Positions 34,222 to 42,571 of a DNA stretch of 64,000 nt are shown piece by piece (position 1 is the first letter of the stretch; every line of letters starts with the position of its first letter). The position numbers and the translations under genes are program-made. The stretch spans positions 1-64,000 of the forward strand of contig CASEYC010000072.1 in assembly GCA_949292025.1 (NCBI GenBank), written 5' to 3'. The notes under the pieces are model-generated. The model made no database searches. It was not told the origin of the DNA and saw only the letters and a list, made by a program, of their open reading frames with translations. This stretch comes from an uncultured Bacteroides sp. Its GTDB lineage: Bacteria; Bacteroidota; Bacteroidia; Bacteroidales; Bacteroidaceae.

Positions 34222-36726
34222 TTATTTGCTTTCGAGGGTCAAGGTGGCCTTCTTCAATCCCTTGCCTGTGGCTTCCAAGGTGATCTTGCCCGGCTCTTCG
34301 GTGGAAGAGACAATGGCGGTCATCATGCCGCTGAACACCTTCATCTGCGGACGCTGGAAGGACTCCAAGGAAGCGGGATTGCCATTGGCACCGGCACGGT
34401 ACCAGCCCTTGCCTTTCACCTTGAACTTGATTTCGTTCTCGGCCGTGGGACAGAGGTTGCCGTCCTTGTCCACCACGCGGACTGTGACGAAGGAGAGGTC
34501 CTTGCCGTCTGCCTTGATTTGCGTGCGGTCGGGTATGAGCTCGATGGCGTAAGGCTTGCCGGCGGTGTGGATTTCCTTCTCGGCCACGGCCTTGCCGTCC
34601 TTGTCGTAGGCCACAACCTTCACCGTGCCCGGCTCGTACTTGGTGTCCATCCACATCAGGCGGTAGCGGCTCTGGCGCTTGAAGGTGGTGGAGCCGACGG
34701 TGTCGCACAGGCTGTTGTCGATAGTGACGGACAGGTCCTTGGTGCGCTTGCCCTGGCTCTTGCCGTTGATGAACAGCTCGGCAGACGGGTAGTTGGTGTA
34801 GACAAAGACGGGAGTCACCTCGCCTTCACGGCCTTCCCAGTTCCAGTGCGGAAGGATGTGGAGCGTCTCTACATCGGGATTCCAATGGCTGCGGTAGAGG
34901 TAGTAACGGTCCTTAGGAATGCCGGCCAGGTCGATGATGCCGAAGAGCGACGAGTGGCTGGGCCAATCGCTGTAATAAGGAGTAGGCTCGCCCAGGTAGT
35001 CGAAGCCCGTCCATACGAACTCGCCGATGCTCCACGGGTAATCCTCATGCCAGATGAAGTTGTCCTCGGGCAGGTCGGACCAGCCGCAATGCTCCACGTC
35101 GTAGGACGAAGCCTGGTGGTCGTCATACTTCGCCATGCTCTTGCGCACCACGGGGAACTTGTAGACGCCGCGCGAGCTGATGGTCGAAGCGGTCTCGCTG
35201 CCCAGGATGATCTGTTGCGGCAGCTTCTTGTAGTTCTGCGCGTACTTGAAGGGGCGGTAGTTGAAGCCCGGCACGTCCAGGATGGCGGCCATGTTGTTGT
35301 TGACCACGGCGTCCGGGGCATCCATGCCGTTGGTGACGGGGCGCGTGGGGTCCTCGCGGTGGCAGATGTCCTGCAGGAAGCGCGTCAGCTTCGGGCCGAC
35401 ATCGCCATTCCACTGGTCGGGCACCTCGTTGCCGATGCACCACATCACGATGCTGGGGTTGTTGCGGAAGTGGCGCAGCAGGTTCACCAGGTCTTTCTCC
35501 GCCCATTCATCGAAGAGGAGGTTGTAGCCGTTGGGCACCTTCGGGCTCTTCCAGCCGTCGAAGGATTCGGCCATCAGCATCATGCCCATTTCGTCGCAGG
35601 CTTCCACCAGTTCGGGGGCAGGCATGTTGTGCGAGGTGCGGATGGCGTTGCAACCCATGTCCTTCAGGATGCGTATCTGGCGGCGGATGCCGGCCTCGTT
35701 GGCGATGCCGCCCAAGGGACCCAGGTCGTGGTGGTTGCACACGCCCTTGAAGACGATGCGTTCACCGTTCAGGAAGAAGCCCTTGTCGGGGATGACCTCG
35801 ATGGAGCGGATGCCGAAGCGGGTGGTGTACTCGTCCTTCAGCGTGTTGCCTTCGTATATCTTGGATTCAGCCGTATAGAGCGCGGGGCTGTCGGGGCTCC
35901 ACAAGGCGGGCTTGTCCACCACGAAGTCTTGCTCGAAGCCTTTGCCGTCGTAGCGCGTGCCTTTTTTCTCGTTCTTGGCCACCACCTTGCCGGAAGCATC
36001 CTTCAGCTCGGTGACGATGCGGTAGTCCTCAATCTTCTTTCCTTGGGGGAAGACAAGGCTCGTCGAAAGATTGACCTTGGCAAAGTCCTTGCTTACCTCG
36101 GGCGTGGTCAGTTGCGTACCCCAGGTGGGGACGTGCGCGTCTTCATTAATAACAAGGTGTACGTTGCGATAGAGTCCTGCGCCGGGATACCAGCGGGAAG
36201 ACTCGTGCGCATTCTCCAAGCGGACAGCCAGCGTGTTGGTCTCGCCGGCTTTCAGGTAGGGCGTCACGTCAAAGTAGAACGAGTTGTAGCCGTAGGGCCA
36301 ATAGCCCACTTCCTGCCCGTTGAGCCACACGCGGGCATGGCTCATGGCACCGTCGAATACCAGCGTGGCCGTCTTGCCCGGGCCGAAGTCGGATGCCTCG
36401 AACTCCAGGCGATACCAGCCCGTGCCCACGAAAGGCAGGCCGCCCGTGCGTCCGGCGTGCTCCATGGCTTCCTTCTGGCCGTCCTGCGCGATGGCCAGGT
36501 TCTGCTTGTCGTTCTCGATGCTGAACGGGCCGTAGATGGCCCAGTCGTGCGGAACGGTCACGGATTGCCACTTGGCGTCGTCTAACGCCTGGTTACTGAA
36601 CTCCTTTTGGTCCTCTCGAGTGAACTTCCATCCTTTCTCGAATGTCTGTTCGATGCGCACCTGCGCAAACGTGGCTTGCGACAGGAATACGGCCATAATC
36701 ATGGCTAAAAATCCAATGTTTTTCAT
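34222..36726 (-). CDS. Glycoside hydrolase family 2, beta-galactosidase type
   Basis: This 834-residue secreted enzyme has a signal peptide (ends SQATFAQ) and N-terminal sugar-binding and immunoglobulin-like domains. The TIM barrel carries the acid/base in WCIGNEVPD and the FVWTGFDYLGEP segment near the nucleophile. C-terminal domains match those of Bacteroides GH2 enzymes (DUF4982-like FVYTNYPSAELFINGKSQGK). It probably removes beta-galactose from host or plant glycans in the periplasm. The start is ATG 36726, after the promoter at 36756; the upstream frame is ignored. It lies between two copies of the PH gene tail. Confidence 0.92.
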   Translation of the reverse strand: MKNIGFLAMIMAVFLSQATFAQVRIEQTFEKGWKFTREDQKEFSNQALDDAKWQSVTVPHDWAIYGPFSIENDKQNLAIAQDGQKEAMEHAGRTGGLPFVGTGWYRLEFEASDFGPGKTATLVFDGAMSHARVWLNGQEVGYWPYGYNSFYFDVTPYLKAGETNTLAVRLENAHESSRWYPGAGLYRNVHLVINEDAHVPTWGTQLTTPEVSKDFAKVNLSTSLVFPQGKKIEDYRIVTELKDASGKVVAKNEKKGTRYDGKGFEQDFVVDKPALWSPDSPALYTAESKIYEGNTLKDEYTTRFGIRSIEVIPDKGFFLNGERIVFKGVCNHHDLGPLGGIANEAGIRRQIRILKDMGCNAIRTSHNMPAPELVEACDEMGMMLMAESFDGWKSPKVPNGYNLLFDEWAEKDLVNLLRHFRNNPSIVMWCIGNEVPDQWNGDVGPKLTRFLQDICHREDPTRPVTNGMDAPDAVVNNNMAAILDVPGFNYRPFKYAQNYKKLPQQIILGSETASTISSRGVYKFPVVRKSMAKYDDHQASSYDVEHCGWSDLPEDNFIWHEDYPWSIGEFVWTGFDYLGEPTPYYSDWPSHSSLFGIIDLAGIPKDRYYLYRSHWNPDVETLHILPHWNWEGREGEVTPVFVYTNYPSAELFINGKSQGKRTKDLSVTIDNSLCDTVGSTTFKRQSRYRLMWMDTKYEPGTVKVVAYDKDGKAVAEKEIHTAGKPYAIELIPDRTQIKADGKDLSFVTVRVVDKDGNLCPTAENEIKFKVKGKGWYRAGANGNPASLESFQRPQMKVFSGMMTAIVSSTEEPGKITLEATGKGLKKATLTLESK

Positions 36727-36755
36727 TAAAGTAAGCATAAAATCTGATGATTTGC

Positions 36756-36763
36756 CAAAGTTA
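36756..36763 (-). promoter_or_regulatory. -7 box TAACTTTG of the GH2 gene
   Basis: An exact match 30 bp before ATG 36726; ATG 36738 is also downstream of it. Confidence 0.55.
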
Positions 36764-36845
36764 AGCATATATGTGGGAATAAGCAGAGTATAAAGGGATT
36801 TTTTACAATAAATAACAAGCCGGGTTCCTGATATGATACGTTGAT

Positions 36846-36906
36846 GCCGGTCAAGGAAGAGGAATTTATCCGGCTGCTTACAAAGCGGATGGAAATAAAT
36901 TCGTAA
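36846..36906 (+). pseudogene. Remnant 3' end of a second PH-domain gene
   Basis: 36846-36896 matches 34094-34144 at 48 of 51 positions and keeps frame (PVKEEEFIRLLTKRME), ending in a different tail (INS, stop). Two differences are synonymous and one is Asp to Glu. The upstream part of this copy is missing. Confidence 0.75.
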
Positions 36907-36940
36907 CTTGCGCCCATAAACCATAAACCCCAAAAGAATC

Positions 36941-38299
36941 ATGAAATACCAAGTAGCCATCATCGGCGGAGGTCCTGCGGGATACACGGCCGCCGAAGCC
37001 GCCGCACGGGCGGGACTGAGTGTCGTGTTGTTCGAGAAGCGCGCCCTGGGCGGCGTCTGTCTCAACGAAGGTTGCATCCCCACCAAGACCTTGCTCTATT
37101 CGGCCAAGGTCTATGACACCGCGTGCCACGCGCAGAAGTATGCCGTCAGCGTGCAAAGCCCCGCGTTCGACCTGCCCAAAATCATCGCCCGCAAGCAGAA
37201 AGTGGTGCGCAAGCTGGTGCTGGGCATCAAATCCCGCCTGACAGCCGCCGGCGTGACGATGGTCACGGGCGAGGCCGAAGTGGCGGACAAGAACCACGTG
37301 AAGTGCGGCGAGGAGCTGTACGAGTGTGACAACCTGCTGCTCTGCACCGGTTCGGAGACCTTCATCCCGCCTATCCCCGGCGTGGAGGGCGTGCCCTATT
37401 GGACGCACCGCGATGCCTTGGACAGCAAGCAGTTGCCGCAGTCGCTGGCTATCGTGGGCGGCGGCGTCATCGGCATGGAGTTCGCCTCCTTCTTCAACAG
37501 CTTGGGCACGAAGGTGACGGTCATCGAGATGCTGGATGAGATACTGGGCGGCATGGACCGCGAGCTGTCCGCCCTGCTCCGCGCCGACTATGCCAAGCGG
37601 GGCATCACGTTCTTGACCTCCACCAAGGTGACCGCCTTGGAGGGCGATGCCTCGTCTGTGCGCGTCAGTGTGGAGAATGCCGATGGCGCGTCTGTGGTCG
37701 AGGCCGAGAAGGTGCTGCTCAGCGTGGGTCGTCGCCCGGTGCTGAAGGGCTTCGGCCTGGAGAACCTCGACTTGGAGAAGGACGAGCGGGGCCGCCTGCG
37801 GGTGGACAGTCACATGCAGACCTCCCTGCCCGGTGTCTATGCCTGCGGCGACTTGACGGGCTGCTCGCTCTTGGCCCACACCGCTGTGCGCGAGGCCGAA
37901 GTGGCCGTTCATCACATCTTGGGCAAGGCGGACGAGATGTCCTACGCCGCCATCCCCGGCGTGGTCTACACCAATCCCGAAATCGCCGGCGTGGGCGAGA
38001 CCGAGGAATCTTTGCAACGCAAGGGCATCGCTTGCCGCACGGTGAAACTCCCGATGGCCTATTCGGGCCGCTTCGTGGCTGAGAATGAGGGAGTGAACGG
38101 CGTGTGCAAGCTCATTCTCAGTGAAAACGGGGTCATCCTTGGCGCACACGTCTTGGGCAATCCCGCCTCGGAAATCATTGTCCAAGCAGGCATGGCCATC
38201 AGTCTCGGGCTGACCGCAGAGCAATGGGCGCGGATGGTTTTCCCGCATCCCACGGTGGGCGAGATATTCAAGGAGGTGTGCGTGGAGGCAGGCCATTGA
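36941..38299 (+). CDS. lpdA: Dihydrolipoyl dehydrogenase
   Basis: This 452-residue flavoprotein reoxidises dihydrolipoamide in 2-oxoacid dehydrogenase or glycine cleavage complexes. The FAD fold (VAIIGGGPAGYTAAEAA), the redox disulphide C40/C45 (GGVCLNEGCIPTK), the NAD fold (AIVGGGVIGMEFASFF) and the C-terminal HPTVGE with the catalytic His are all present. The E1/E2 partners are not beside it. A five-unit palindromic array follows. Confidence 0.95.
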   Translation: MKYQVAIIGGGPAGYTAAEAAARAGLSVVLFEKRALGGVCLNEGCIPTKTLLYSAKVYDTACHAQKYAVSVQSPAFDLPKIIARKQKVVRKLVLGIKSRLTAAGVTMVTGEAEVADKNHVKCGEELYECDNLLLCTGSETFIPPIPGVEGVPYWTHRDALDSKQLPQSLAIVGGGVIGMEFASFFNSLGTKVTVIEMLDEILGGMDRELSALLRADYAKRGITFLTSTKVTALEGDASSVRVSVENADGASVVEAEKVLLSVGRRPVLKGFGLENLDLEKDERGRLRVDSHMQTSLPGVYACGDLTGCSLLAHTAVREAEVAVHHILGKADEMSYAAIPGVVYTNPEIAGVGETEESLQRKGIACRTVKLPMAYSGRFVAENEGVNGVCKLILSENGVILGAHVLGNPASEIIVQAGMAISLGLTAEQWARMVFPHPTVGEIFKEVCVEAGH

Positions 38300-38314
38300 T
38301 TTTGTTTCTGCGCA

Positions 38315-38428
38315 TGGAACATTTTGTTTCGCGCCTTGAAACACTTTGTTCCATACCTATGAAACACTTCGTTTCGCACTTATGAAACACTTTGTTTCAC
38401 GAGCTTGGAACAAAGTGTTTCGTAATGG
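38315..38428. repeat. Array 2 of 22-23 bp dyad repeats (GAAACACTTTGTTTC type)
   Basis: Five consecutive units start at 38315, 38337, 38360, 38383 and 38406. Each contains an imperfect dyad such as GAAACACTTTGTTTC, followed by 6-8 variable bases. The last unit is in inverted sense (GGAACAAAGTGTTTC), so it can pair with the others. It fills the gap between lpdA and the first TlpA-like gene. Confidence 0.85.
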
Positions 38429-38464
38429 ATGAACATGAATGAAACCTATAAATACTTGAAACGT

Positions 38465-39688
38465 ATGAAGAAACAACTTTTTGGCGGCCTGTGCATTGCC
38501 GCACTTATGTCCGCCTGCACGTCGCAGGTGCCGGACAATGAATACCTGATAGTTGGAGAATTGGCAGGTGTGCCAGACAGCACGGTCATAAGCCTTTATC
38601 AAGACAATGACGGTCTGCTGGAAATGTTGCAAAGCGATACGGTCATGGATGGGCGTTTTCTTTTCAGCGACACCCTCTCTGTGGCCCGCAATTTCTTTTT
38701 GATGAGCAATGCTTCGGGTTTTTCTTCCGCATATCTGGAAGTGTGGGTGGCTCCCGGCGAGCGTGTGCATGTGACAGGGCATGACAAATTGATTAACCTG
38801 TGGGAGGTTCAAAGCAATGTGCCCGAACAGGTAGAACTGAACGGCTTTACCAATTGTGCCCGCGACTTGCTGAGGCAGCAAGCATTGAATGACTTGCAAC
38901 GCGACAGCCTCATGCAAATCCTGATGAACGGGCAGCAGGGTGGTTTGGATGGGAAGACTTTCCGGCAGCTGAACAGCCAAATGGACTCTCTGATGCGGCT
39001 CTTGTTTCAAGTGCAGTCTCAGATAAGTCAAAAGACCATAGCATACATGCAGACAGCTCCTTTTTCCAGTCTGTGGCTGGACAAGCTGGAGCAACAGGCT
39101 CAGTTGGTGCACGGCGCTTCTGTATGTGATGATAGGCTCAGTGAACTGTTGAAGGATTTCAAGACATTGGAGCAGCCAGTGAAGAACCTGTATGCCGCTT
39201 TGCCCGACTCGGTGAAGCAGACTGCAGAAGCCCGGCGCATCTATAATCTGCTTTATCCGCCCCGGTTGGTCAGTGTGGGCGACGCCATGGCCGACGGTCC
39301 CCTTTATGATTCCGAGGGCAAGGAACACCGCCTGGCCGAGTTTAAGGGGAAGTATATTCTGCTGGACTTTTGGAGCCGGGGATGTGGACCCTGCCTGGCG
39401 TCTATTCCCGAGTTGGAGAAAATAAGCGACACCTACGCCGACCGCCTGGCTGTGGTCAGCATCTCGTCCGATTCGGAGACCGCGTGGAAAGAGTTCCTGA
39501 AGGAGAAAGGTCTGAAGGGACATCAATGGAACGAGTTGCGCAACGATGGCGGCGGACTGGCAGCTGCCTATAAGGTACAGGGCATCCCGCATTACGTCCT
39601 CATTGCTCCCGACGGGAAAGTGGCGGCTATGTGGAGTGGTTATGGTGAAGGCAGTCTTGAACGGAAACTTAAGGAAAGCTTGCGGTGA
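38465..39688 (+). CDS. TlpA-like thioredoxin lipoprotein with DUF4369-like N-terminus, copy 1
   Basis: This 407-residue protein has a lipoprotein signal (LIAALMSAC-like lipobox, cysteine at about 19), a DUF4369-like N-terminal domain (about 25-130) and a helical middle. A C-terminal thioredoxin domain carries the active site CGPC (FWSRGCGPCLASIPELEK). It is likely a periplasm-facing thiol-disulphide reductase. ATG 38465 gives the lipoprotein signal; the frame also opens at 38429. A tandem paralogue follows. Confidence 0.88.
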   Translation: MKKQLFGGLCIAALMSACTSQVPDNEYLIVGELAGVPDSTVISLYQDNDGLLEMLQSDTVMDGRFLFSDTLSVARNFFLMSNASGFSSAYLEVWVAPGERVHVTGHDKLINLWEVQSNVPEQVELNGFTNCARDLLRQQALNDLQRDSLMQILMNGQQGGLDGKTFRQLNSQMDSLMRLLFQVQSQISQKTIAYMQTAPFSSLWLDKLEQQAQLVHGASVCDDRLSELLKDFKTLEQPVKNLYAALPDSVKQTAEARRIYNLLYPPRLVSVGDAMADGPLYDSEGKEHRLAEFKGKYILLDFWSRGCGPCLASIPELEKISDTYADRLAVVSISSDSETAWKEFLKEKGLKGHQWNELRNDGGGLAAAYKVQGIPHYVLIAPDGKVAAMWSGYGEGSLERKLKESLR

Positions 39689-39865
39689 TAAGTAGATGCT
39701 CAATATTAGTTTATAGCATCAAGAAGCGAAGGGTAGTATCTGCCTTGATATAGAAAAGGTGCCACCTTTGCCTCACGTAGTCGCTATAGAAACCTAAACA
39801 TACCACTCAGATGCCTCTGAAATACTATAAACTAAATATGAATAACTACTTAATATTATAAGCAG

Positions 39866-41071
39866 ATGAAGAAACAACTTTTCGGCGGCCTGTGCATTGC
39901 CGCACTTATGTCTGCCTGCACATCGCAGGTGTCGGACAATGAATACCGCATAGAAGGCACACTGACGGGTGTGCCGGACGGCGTGGTGATAGACCTTTAT
40001 AAGAATGAGGGGAATATGGGCATACGTCTGCAACGGGATACCCTGCAGGAAGGGAAATTTATGTTCCGGGACACGATTTCTTCCACGGAAAGGCGGGTGA
40101 TTTTGGTGGTTGAGAAGGATTATCCGCTTTATGGGCTTGATGTATGGGTTGCGCCCGGACAGCGGGTGAACATCGCCGGCAAGGACAAGTTCTATCCCTT
40201 GTGGGACGTGGAGAGCGACATCCCGGAGCAGCAGGAAGAAAACCGCTTCAAGGCCTGTGCCGGTGGTGTATTCCGGCATTGGCTGGAGTATAACATCGTG
40301 GAATATGCCTTTATCCAAGAAGCAGACAGCGTTCGGCAGACCGGCGACAACGCTTCGTTCAAGCAGGCGTGGGCCAAGGTAGATTCCGTGCGCCGCCTGT
40401 CGCGCCCCTTGGAAGTCGAACGGGCAAAACGGGAAGTGGAATGCTTGCGGACTGCCCCCTTGTCGCCCGTATGGTTGAACCGTCTGCGCAACAATGCCGG
40501 ACTGGTTCAGATTGCCCGTCAAATGGAAGATTTTGCCCCATTTGCCGTTTTGGGCGAGCCTTTGCAGGAGATTTTCACGGCCTTGCCGGATTCAGTCAGG
40601 CAGTCGGCCGAGGGCAAAACCATTTATGGCATGTTGTTCCCGCAGAAAAGAGTGGGTGTGGGCGACGAGATGGCGGATGCCATCCTGTATGACACGGACG
40701 GCAACGAGCATCGCCTGGCCGAGTTCAAGGGCAAGTATATCTTGCTGGACTTCTGGGAGCAAGGCTGCGTCCCATGCATGGAATCCCTGCCGGAACTGGA
40801 GGAAGTGGGCGACACGTATGCCGACTGCTTGGCCATCGTCAGCGTCAGCATTGACCCCGGAGACTGGTGGAAGAAGTTTGTCCGCGAGAAAGGGCTGAAG
40901 GGGAACCAATGGAACGAATTGCGCGAACGAGGGGGGACCTTGGCTGCCGCTTATGGTGTCATTGTCTTCCCTTATTATGTGTTGATAGCCCCCGACGGGA
41001 AGGTGCAGGACATCTGGACCGGCTATACCAAAGGGAGGCTGAAGAAGAAACTGAAAGAGAATCTGAAATGA
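39866..41071 (+). CDS. TlpA-like thioredoxin lipoprotein, copy 2
   Basis: This 401-residue tandem paralogue of the preceding gene is nearly identical over the signal peptide (MKKQLFGGLCIAALMSAC) and then diverges strongly. The active site is CVPC (FWEQGCVPCMESLPELEE) rather than CGPC, which should shift its redox potential. Its last codon overlaps the ATG of the PBP4-type gene (ATGA), so the two are translationally coupled. DUF4369-like N-terminal domain as in copy 1. Confidence 0.88.
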   Translation: MKKQLFGGLCIAALMSACTSQVSDNEYRIEGTLTGVPDGVVIDLYKNEGNMGIRLQRDTLQEGKFMFRDTISSTERRVILVVEKDYPLYGLDVWVAPGQRVNIAGKDKFYPLWDVESDIPEQQEENRFKACAGGVFRHWLEYNIVEYAFIQEADSVRQTGDNASFKQAWAKVDSVRRLSRPLEVERAKREVECLRTAPLSPVWLNRLRNNAGLVQIARQMEDFAPFAVLGEPLQEIFTALPDSVRQSAEGKTIYGMLFPQKRVGVGDEMADAILYDTDGNEHRLAEFKGKYILLDFWEQGCVPCMESLPELEEVGDTYADCLAIVSVSIDPGDWWKKFVREKGLKGNQWNELRERGGTLAAAYGVIVFPYYVLIAPDGKVQDIWTGYTKGRLKKKLKENLK

Positions 41072-42498
41072 AAGAAATCCTTCTGACTTTGTGTGTATGT
41101 TTGCTGGGGCATTTCCCTTTGTCTGCCCAAGCCCCGTGTGACAGCCTGCTGTCCGCCCGTCTCGACTCCCTCATCAGTCATCATCTGCCCAAAGGCTCCA
41201 ACGTGGGCCTGTCCGTCTACGACCTCACTGCCAACCGGATGCTCTACGAACATCAGGCCGACCGCCTGTCGCGTCCCGCCTCCACGATGAAGCTGGTGAC
41301 GGCCATCACGGCCCTCACCCGGCCGGAGTTTGACGAGCCGTTCCGCACCGAGGTGTGGTATCGGGGGCGGGTGGAGGCCGATACCCTGCACGGCGACCTG
41401 TATGTGGTGGGCGGCTTCGACCCGGAGTTCGATGAAGAAGACCTCGATTCGCTGGTGAGCGCCACGGCGCGTGCGCCCTTCTCGGTCATCAAAGGCCGTG
41501 TCTATGGCGATGTGTCGATGAAGGACTCCCTCTATTGGGGCAGCGGTTGGCTGTGGGATGACAATCCCGCCTCCTTTCAGCCCTACCTGTCGCCACTGAT
41601 GTTGGAAAAGGGCGTGGTGCGCGTGACGGTCAGCCCCACCCAGGCGAGCGACACGGCCGAGGTCAGCGTCAGCCCCGCTTCCTCTTATTATACGGTGGAC
41701 AATGCGGCCCTGACCCGCACACCTTCTGCCGGTAGTCTCCGCGTGACGCGCCGCTGGATGGAGAACGGCAACGAGATTCTCGTGTCGGGCAACGTGACCC
41801 AGCGGCAGACGCGTACCCTCAACCTCTATTCGTCGCAGGACTTCTTCATGCACACCTTTGCCGAGCGTCTGCGGGCCGCGGGCGTCCGATGCCTGTCGGA
41901 CAGCCTCTATGCCTTCGGCGAACTGACGCGCGACAGCCTCGCCACGCTGTTGGCCGTGCACGAGACTTCCGCCCAGCGCGTCTTGGACGAGATGCTGAAG
42001 GAGAGCGACAACCTCAACGCCGAGGCTGTGTTCTACCGTCTGGGTGCCCACCATACAGGCAGCAAGCATATCCGTGCCCGCGATGCGCAGAAGGCCGTGC
42101 GGAAGCTCATCGGCGACTTGGGGCTGAATGCGTTGGACTATCGCTTGGCGGACGGCTGCGGCCTGTCGCACTACGACTACATCTCGCCCGAACTGCTGGT
42201 GACTTTCCTGCGCTACGCCTACGGGCATACCGACATCTTCCGCAAACTCTACAAGGCACTGCCCGTCGGCGGCGTGGACGGCACGCTGAAGCACCGGATG
42301 CGCCGCGGCACGCCCGCCTATCGCCGGGTGTTTGCCAAGACTGGCTCTTATACGGGCATCAACTGCCTGGCGGGATACTTGCAGACGGAGCAGGGGCATT
42401 GGGTGGCCTTCGCCATCATGAACCAGAATGTGTTGCCCGGACGGAAGGCGCGGGCGTTTCAGGACAAGGTGTGCGGGGAAATCATAAGGAAACGGTGA
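41068..42498 (+). CDS. dacB: D-alanyl-D-alanine carboxypeptidase/endopeptidase (PBP4 family)
   Basis: This 476-residue serine peptidase of family S13 trims peptidoglycan peptides in the periplasm. It has a signal peptide (ends PLSAQ), the SxxK motif in RPASTMKLVTAITAL, SDN in KESDNLNAEAVFYRLG and KTG in FAKTGSYTGINCLAGY. The start overlaps the stop of the TlpA-like gene by 4 bp; the frame upstream of 41068 is a shadow of that gene. Confidence 0.95.
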   Translation: MKEILLTLCVCLLGHFPLSAQAPCDSLLSARLDSLISHHLPKGSNVGLSVYDLTANRMLYEHQADRLSRPASTMKLVTAITALTRPEFDEPFRTEVWYRGRVEADTLHGDLYVVGGFDPEFDEEDLDSLVSATARAPFSVIKGRVYGDVSMKDSLYWGSGWLWDDNPASFQPYLSPLMLEKGVVRVTVSPTQASDTAEVSVSPASSYYTVDNAALTRTPSAGSLRVTRRWMENGNEILVSGNVTQRQTRTLNLYSSQDFFMHTFAERLRAAGVRCLSDSLYAFGELTRDSLATLLAVHETSAQRVLDEMLKESDNLNAEAVFYRLGAHHTGSKHIRARDAQKAVRKLIGDLGLNALDYRLADGCGLSHYDYISPELLVTFLRYAYGHTDIFRKLYKALPVGGVDGTLKHRMRRGTPAYRRVFAKTGSYTGINCLAGYLQTEQGHWVAFAIMNQNVLPGRKARAFQDKVCGEIIRKR

Positions 42499-42571
42499 AT
42501 TTTGAACGCAAAATGATAGGATAATTGATGTTTTTGTTCTAAATTGCAGCCGATTTCTAATATACCATGAT

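Noticed and set aside
34183..36585. 800-residue open frame antisense to the GH2 gene
   Set aside because: A GC-bias shadow; the composition is Val/Gly/His-rich without structure, and GH2 motifs are clear on the other strand.
38315..38428. Possible CRISPR array
   Set aside because: Units are 22-23 bp in total with only 6-8 variable bases, there are no spacers of 30 bp or more and no cas genes in the window.
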